Origin: JACCYQ01 sp036675565
GTDB taxonomy: Bacteria > Bacteroidota > Bacteroidia > Chitinophagales > Chitinophagaceae
DNA length: 37,693 nt
NCBI GenBank assembly: GCA_036675565.1
Contig: JAKFER010000312.1
Location: 1-37,693 of the forward strand
Direction of reading: 5' to 3'
This document shows, piece by piece, positions 34,029 to 37,693 of this stretch. The notes under the pieces are model-generated. The model was not told the origin of the DNA, searched no databases, and saw only the letters and a program-made list of their open reading frames with translations. Position 1 is the first letter of the stretch. Each line of letters begins with the position of its first letter. Position numbers and translations under genes: made by a program.

Positions 34029-34202
34029 ATGAGGAAAAAAATAGCTCTTCTGCTAATCGGATCAGGGTTCCTGACCGGCAGTATTACTTTCGCTGCTCTT
34101 TATTCAAACAACGATGTAAAAAAATGCCAAAGCTGCAACAAAAGCAGTTGTGTAGTTAAAACGGTTTCTGCTGAGCCAGAACGTCCGTTGGTTTCGTTAT
34201 AG
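34029..34202 (+). CDS. Small Cys-rich exported or anchored peptide (57 aa)
   Basis: A reading frame with a good signal-anchor: MRKKIALLLIGSGFLTGSIT, then FAALYSNN, followed by DVKKCQSCNKSSCVVK and an acidic, Pro-containing tail. The Cys pattern C-x2-C-x4-C could bind a metal or form a disulfide in the periplasm. The ATG at 34029 lies 49 bases after psd and the TAG at 34200 is seven bases before the stop of the convergent HAD gene. I do not recognise a family. The orderly signal sequence makes chance unlikely. Confidence 0.6.
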   Translation: MRKKIALLLIGSGFLTGSITFAALYSNNDVKKCQSCNKSSCVVKTVSAEPERPLVSL

Positions 34203-34209
34203 TGGGAGT

Positions 34210-34902
34210 TTAAAAAATAGTTTCTAATTCCTTTAACTCGTAAATAGTATATGTAGGCTTTACGGGGGTAGGTTTCTTTTCGAAATTTACGTGCACCTGG
34301 TCAATACCGGCATTAATAGCTCCCTGGATATCAGCTTCAAAATTATCCCCGATCATAATGCATTCTTCCGGCATTGCATCGCAGCGGTTAAATGCATATT
34401 CAAAAATTTCTTTTTGGGGTTTCAGGCAATTGGAACACTCCGAAGTGATTACTTCTTTAAAAAAATGTGTCAGGCCGGAATGATGCAGTTTGCTGTGTTG
34501 AGTAGCATCAAACCCGTTAGTGATCAGGTGAATTTCATATCCCTTATCTTTTAAATATTTTAATATTTCCAGGGTATAGGGAAATAATTGGGTCCTCGTT
34601 GGCAGTAGATCAAGAAATCTTGTGCTTAATTCCTGCGCCAAAACTTCATCAACCAATTTAAAATCAAGTAATGTCAGCCACATGCGTTTGTAGCGCAGTT
34701 CCTGTTGTTTGATTAAGCCATTCCTGTATCGTTCCCATAACTTTTCATTATGAACCAGGTAATTTTTATAAAATAAATCAAAATCAGGAATTCCTTTTTC
34801 ATGCAGGGCATGTTGCTGATGCAGGTCCAGGAGTGTTGCCCTTGCATTTGAATCAAAGTCCCAAAGTGTATGATCCAGGTCGAAAAAAAGATGTTTATAC
34901 AT
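34210..34902 (-). CDS. YjjG-like HAD-superfamily 5'-nucleotidase
   Basis: HAD phosphatase of 230 residues, probably dephosphorylating (non-canonical) pyrimidine nucleotides, as YjjG does. Catalytic motifs are intact: motif I FFDLDHTLWDF (nucleophile Asp8, acid Asp10), motif II LITNGF, motif III Lys in CLKPQKEIF and motif IV MIGDNFEADIQGA. The helical cap lies between I and II (FYKNYLVHNEKLWERYRNG). The ATG at 34902 is preferred because it gives the motif directly at the N terminus; the frame extends 30 codons upstream without support. It is divergent from the SDR gene. Confidence 0.9.
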   Translation of the reverse strand: MYKHLFFDLDHTLWDFDSNARATLLDLHQQHALHEKGIPDFDLFYKNYLVHNEKLWERYRNGLIKQQELRYKRMWLTLLDFKLVDEVLAQELSTRFLDLLPTRTQLFPYTLEILKYLKDKGYEIHLITNGFDATQHSKLHHSGLTHFFKEVITSECSNCLKPQKEIFEYAFNRCDAMPEECIMIGDNFEADIQGAINAGIDQVHVNFEKKPTPVKPTYTIYELKELETIF

Positions 34903-35022
34903 AGGTAATGAACATTCTAAAGGGGTTCTTGTTTGGATGATGAAATTGGTTTGCAAATTACTCCATGTAAATTTGCTTTTCGTTAAATGCATCCATAATT
35001 AATATTTAAAGCGGATTTATTC

Positions 35023-35730
35023 ATGAACATAGTTATTACCGGCGCATCAAAAGGTATTGGGAAATCAATTGCAGAACAGTTTGCCGGTGATAAACAGGGG
35101 CATAATGTTTTATTATGTGCACGAAATGAAGCTGCATTAAATAACACCTGGAAAGAATTGCAGGGTAGGTTTCCCCGTTCAGGTGTAAAAGTTTTTGCCT
35201 GCGATCTTGGAAAGAAGGAAGAAATAACAAGGTTTGTAAACTGGATTTATTCAGAAGTTAGTTCTGTAGATATATTAATCAATAATGCCGGGCAATTTGT
35301 ACCTGGCAGCGTTCACAATGAACCGGATGGTGCTTTGGAACAAATGATCGAAGTAAATCTTTACAGCGCATACCATCTTACCAGGATGATTATCCCAGGA
35401 ATGATGGAAAGAAAGAAAGGGCATGTTTTTAATATGTGTTCAATAGCCGCATTAAAAGCTTACAATAATGGGGGGGCTTATAGCATCAGCAAATTTGCCA
35501 TGCTTGGATTTTCAAAAAATTTACGGGAGGAAATGAAGCCTCATCATATAAAAGTTACCGCGGTTCTCCCGGGTGCCGCTTTTACAGATTCCTGGGCTGG
35601 TTCAGGCGTGGACCCGGATCGTATTATGGAGGCGGGTGATATATCGAAAATGATCTATACCGCAGCTTTTCTTTCACCCCAGGCTTGTGTAGAAGAAATT
35701 ATCATGAGGCCGGTTTTAGGTGATTTATAA
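35023..35730 (+). CDS. Short-chain dehydrogenase/reductase
   Basis: Classical SDR of 235 residues with Rossmann fold. The cofactor motif TGASKGIG (6-13), the NNAG stabilising motif (87-90) and the catalytic Ser140, Tyr153 and Lys157 (MCSIAAL and YSISK) are all present. The Arg34 after the second strand (LLCARNE) favours NADP(H). Substrate unknown. The gene lies between the divergent HAD gene and batD, 76 bases before the latter. Confidence 0.93.
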   Translation: MNIVITGASKGIGKSIAEQFAGDKQGHNVLLCARNEAALNNTWKELQGRFPRSGVKVFACDLGKKEEITRFVNWIYSEVSSVDILINNAGQFVPGSVHNEPDGALEQMIEVNLYSAYHLTRMIIPGMMERKKGHVFNMCSIAALKAYNNGGAYSISKFAMLGFSKNLREEMKPHHIKVTAVLPGAAFTDSWAGSGVDPDRIMEAGDISKMIYTAAFLSPQACVEEIIMRPVLGDL

Positions 35731-35806
35731 ATTCATCAATGTACCTCATGTAATTTTAACCCTCCTTTTTAATACCTGATGTTTATATTTATCCGCATTG
35801 AAAGGG

Positions 35807-37612
35807 ATGTTTAAAAATATATTAACCATATCAGGCATACTAGCGAGTCTTTTATTCGCTGCTAATCTTTATGCACAATCCACTTTTGAAACGGTGGTTC
35901 CGCAACAGGCTATCGTAGTTGGAGAATCTTTTCGGGTTCAATACATTGTTAAAAATGCAGTTAAAGTAGACCAGTTTAAAGCACCAGCTATCACTAATTT
36001 CAGGATCGTTTCTGGTCCGGACATTTACAAGGGTTCCACAATAGGGAAAAAAGGATTGGTCTATATGACCAACATCGTTTTCACATTAGTAGCCATCAAT
36101 GAAGGACGGTTTTTAATTGGCAGTGCATCTGCTATGGTCGATGGTGAATTAAAAAAAAGTAATGATGCTTTTGTAAAAGTCATGTCTAAAGAGGATGCAG
36201 ATCTTTTAAAGAATAACAAAGTTGAAAAGGATTCACTGTCTGAATTTTATTTAGATGGTGATGAAAATGTGATGGAGAAGATCAGGCAAAATCTTTTTTT
36301 AAGAGTTTCGGTTGATAAGAAATCTATTTATGTTGGCGAGCCGGTTGTAGCGGAATTTAAATTGTATTCCCGGCTTGAATCAAGATCTGAAATTGTAAAA
36401 AACCCGGGTTTTTATGGCTTTGGAGTTCACGATATCATCGGGTTGGGAGACCGGGTAAGCACCACTGAAATGATTAATGGAAAACCATTTGATGTTCATG
36501 TGGTGCGTAAAGTGCAGTTATACCCTTTGCAACCCGGTAGTTTTACAATCGATGGAATGGAACTGGATAACCGGGTTGAATTTAATATGCAGGATTTTGA
36601 AGATGCCGACCAGGAGATCGTTGAAAACATGTATGGCGCCCAACAGAACCTGGGTAAAAATGATTTTATCGAAACTTTTGAAATGGCATTGCGTACCCCG
36701 CCCATTAATATCAATGTGAAACCTTTACCGAAACAAGGCGCAACACAAAATTTTAGCGGGGCTGTCGGGAAATTTAATATTACGGGGAAAATCGACAGGG
36801 AGAATCTTAAAAAAAACCAGGAAGGTAAACTGGTTATTACATTAAGGGGAGAAGGAAATTTTTCCCAGATCGGTGCACCACATATTGAATGGCCTGCCGA
36901 ACTGGAAAATTTTGAACCTTCTTCGCAGGAAAATTTTAACCAGCAACAGGTTCCGCTTTACGGAACCAAAACATTTGAATTTCCTTTCGTAGGAAATAAG
37001 GCTGGAGATTATATCATTGAACCAGTGGAATTTACTTTTTTCAATGCAAACAGGAACCGGTACGAAACGGTTAAAACACTTCCTTTCTCCATCAAAATAA
37101 CCAATGAAAAATTTGGTGGTGCCATAACACCTCCCAATGACAGTGACAATAAATCAACGGGTGGCCCTTTAAAAACTTTATTGATAGGCGTTTCTTCATT
37201 TGCCATCCTTTCTTTAGTAGCGTTTTTATTATTCAGAAAGAAAAAGGAGAAGCCTGCGGAGAAAAAGCAGGCAACTATTATACACATACCTGTGCCAGAC
37301 ATATTGAGACCGGCAAAAGAGACCATGGAAAGAAATGACCCGGTTTTTTATGCCAGGCTTAAAGATGCTGCCTGGGTTTATTTTACAGATCGGTTAGGCA
37401 TAACAGGTAGTGAACAGAATAAGGAAGTATTAAAGAAAAGGATGGAAGAAAAAGGAGTAGATGCAAACCTTGTCAATGATATTCTTGCATTATTACAGCA
37501 ATGCGAATTGCATATTTATACTGGTATGGCGTCAGCGCATGACGAAGCATTCCTGTTTTCGCAAGTTGAATCCTTTATGTATAAAGCGGATCGTTTATTG
37601 CTCCCTGCCTGA
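35807..37612 (+). CDS. batD: BatD-like membrane protein
   Basis: Large envelope protein of 601 residues: a signal peptide (MFKNILTISGILASLLFAAN), a long beta-rich periplasmic region of two to three Ig-like domains (~25-440), a single transmembrane helix (LLIGVSSFAILSLVAFLLF, ~457-477) and a cytoplasmic helical tail. The family domain DRVSTTEMINGKPFDVHVV and the segment YPLQPGSFTIDGMEL match BatD/oxygen-tolerance proteins. The ATG at 35807 is preferred over a TTG three codons earlier. BatD usually belongs to a batA-E cluster with MoxR-type ATPase and VWA proteins; none is seen here, so this may be a solitary copy. Its end overlaps the convergent response-regulator gene by 18 bases. Confidence 0.85.
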   Translation: MFKNILTISGILASLLFAANLYAQSTFETVVPQQAIVVGESFRVQYIVKNAVKVDQFKAPAITNFRIVSGPDIYKGSTIGKKGLVYMTNIVFTLVAINEGRFLIGSASAMVDGELKKSNDAFVKVMSKEDADLLKNNKVEKDSLSEFYLDGDENVMEKIRQNLFLRVSVDKKSIYVGEPVVAEFKLYSRLESRSEIVKNPGFYGFGVHDIIGLGDRVSTTEMINGKPFDVHVVRKVQLYPLQPGSFTIDGMELDNRVEFNMQDFEDADQEIVENMYGAQQNLGKNDFIETFEMALRTPPININVKPLPKQGATQNFSGAVGKFNITGKIDRENLKKNQEGKLVITLRGEGNFSQIGAPHIEWPAELENFEPSSQENFNQQQVPLYGTKTFEFPFVGNKAGDYIIEPVEFTFFNANRNRYETVKTLPFSIKITNEKFGGAITPPNDSDNKSTGGPLKTLLIGVSSFAILSLVAFLLFRKKKEKPAEKKQATIIHIPVPDILRPAKETMERNDPVFYARLKDAAWVYFTDRLGITGSEQNKEVLKKRMEEKGVDANLVNDILALLQQCELHIYTGMASAHDEAFLFSQVESFMYKADRLLLPA

Positions 37613-37693
37613 TTCTGCGTACTTATATCCAACACCTCTTACGGAATGAAAATATTTTGGATGACGGCTGTCTTCTTCAAAATATTTTCTAAA
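37595..37693 (-). CDS. OmpR-family response regulator (C-terminal fragment)
   Basis: The minus-strand frame from the window edge encodes FRKYFEEDSRHPKYFHSVRG, VGYKYAESGREQ and a stop at 37595. The FHSVRGVGYKY segment is the end of the winged-helix DNA-binding domain of OmpR/PhoB regulators (usual form IRTVRGVGYKF). The receiver and most of the effector domain lie beyond the window. Partial at its 5' end, too short to appear as a standard frame. A cognate kinase probably lies further right. Confidence 0.8.
   Translation of the reverse strand, partial: FRKYFEEDSRHPKYFHSVRGVGYKYAESGREQ

Overview
The window looks like a chromosomal segment of a Bacteroidota bacterium, most likely Chitinophagaceae or a near relative. 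This rests on AT-rich DNA, TAnnTTTG-type promoter elements, a type IX secretion C-terminal domain on one exoprotein, several families typical of the phylum (DUF4199, long PurF-like amidotransferase, BatD, SurA-like parvulins) and signal peptides typical of the group. Taxonomy is inferred from protein character only; no database was searched.

Layout. 1-3208: 3' part of infB, then a periplasmic SurA-like chaperone/isomerase. 3369-5915: an orphan multi-PAS histidine kinase. 5986-8841: a long PurF-like amidophosphoribosyltransferase, a SixA-type phosphatase and a small lipoprotein. 9021-12763 (mostly minus): a GT28-like glycosyltransferase, divergent from an unlisted 44-residue Cys-rich lipoprotein, then a PLP aminotransferase and an exported FKBP isomerase with a clear terminator. 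12857-16933: a large exported BNR/sortilin-like protein and a divergent YceI protein. 16989-17621: tRNA-Thr(CGT), a decayed DUF72 gene fragment and a terminator. 17622-22675: a type IX-secreted CotA-like multicopper oxidase, an L,D-transpeptidase lipoprotein and a gamma-glutamyltransferase-like protein. 22712-27225 (minus): membrane proteins, tadA, a 5'-nucleotidase-like lipoprotein and an aldo/keto reductase. 27307-30818: aldehyde dehydrogenase, membrane-anchored glutathione peroxidase, an SMR (Gdx/SugE-like) transporter and dusB. 30921-33979: a CPBP protease, cdsA and psd, with the last two separated by a repeat-flanked, frameshifted four-helix-bundle gene. 34029-37693: a small Cys-rich peptide, a YjjG-like HAD phosphatase, an SDR oxidoreductase, batD and the C-terminal end of an OmpR-type response regulator.

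Function. Most of this is ordinary housekeeping and envelope biology: translation (infB, tRNA-Thr, tadA, dusB), envelope protein folding (SurA-like, FKBP), peptidoglycan and phospholipid synthesis (L,D-transpeptidase, cdsA, psd) and redox handling (GPx, ALDH, AKR, multicopper oxidase).

The most unusual structure is the roughly 510-bp cassette at 32771-33282. A four-helix-bundle (23S rRNA intervening-sequence/Avd-like) gene sits between two ~70-bp imperfect direct repeats, each internally palindromic. It looks like a dispersed or mobile unit inserted between two phospholipid genes. Next in interest are the DUF72 remnant beside the tRNA, two unlisted Cys-rich microproteins, a dusB leader able to form two mutually exclusive hairpins, and active-site variants in the PurF-like, 5'-nucleotidase-like and GGT-like proteins. 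I saw no CRISPR array, prophage, transposase or complete defence system.
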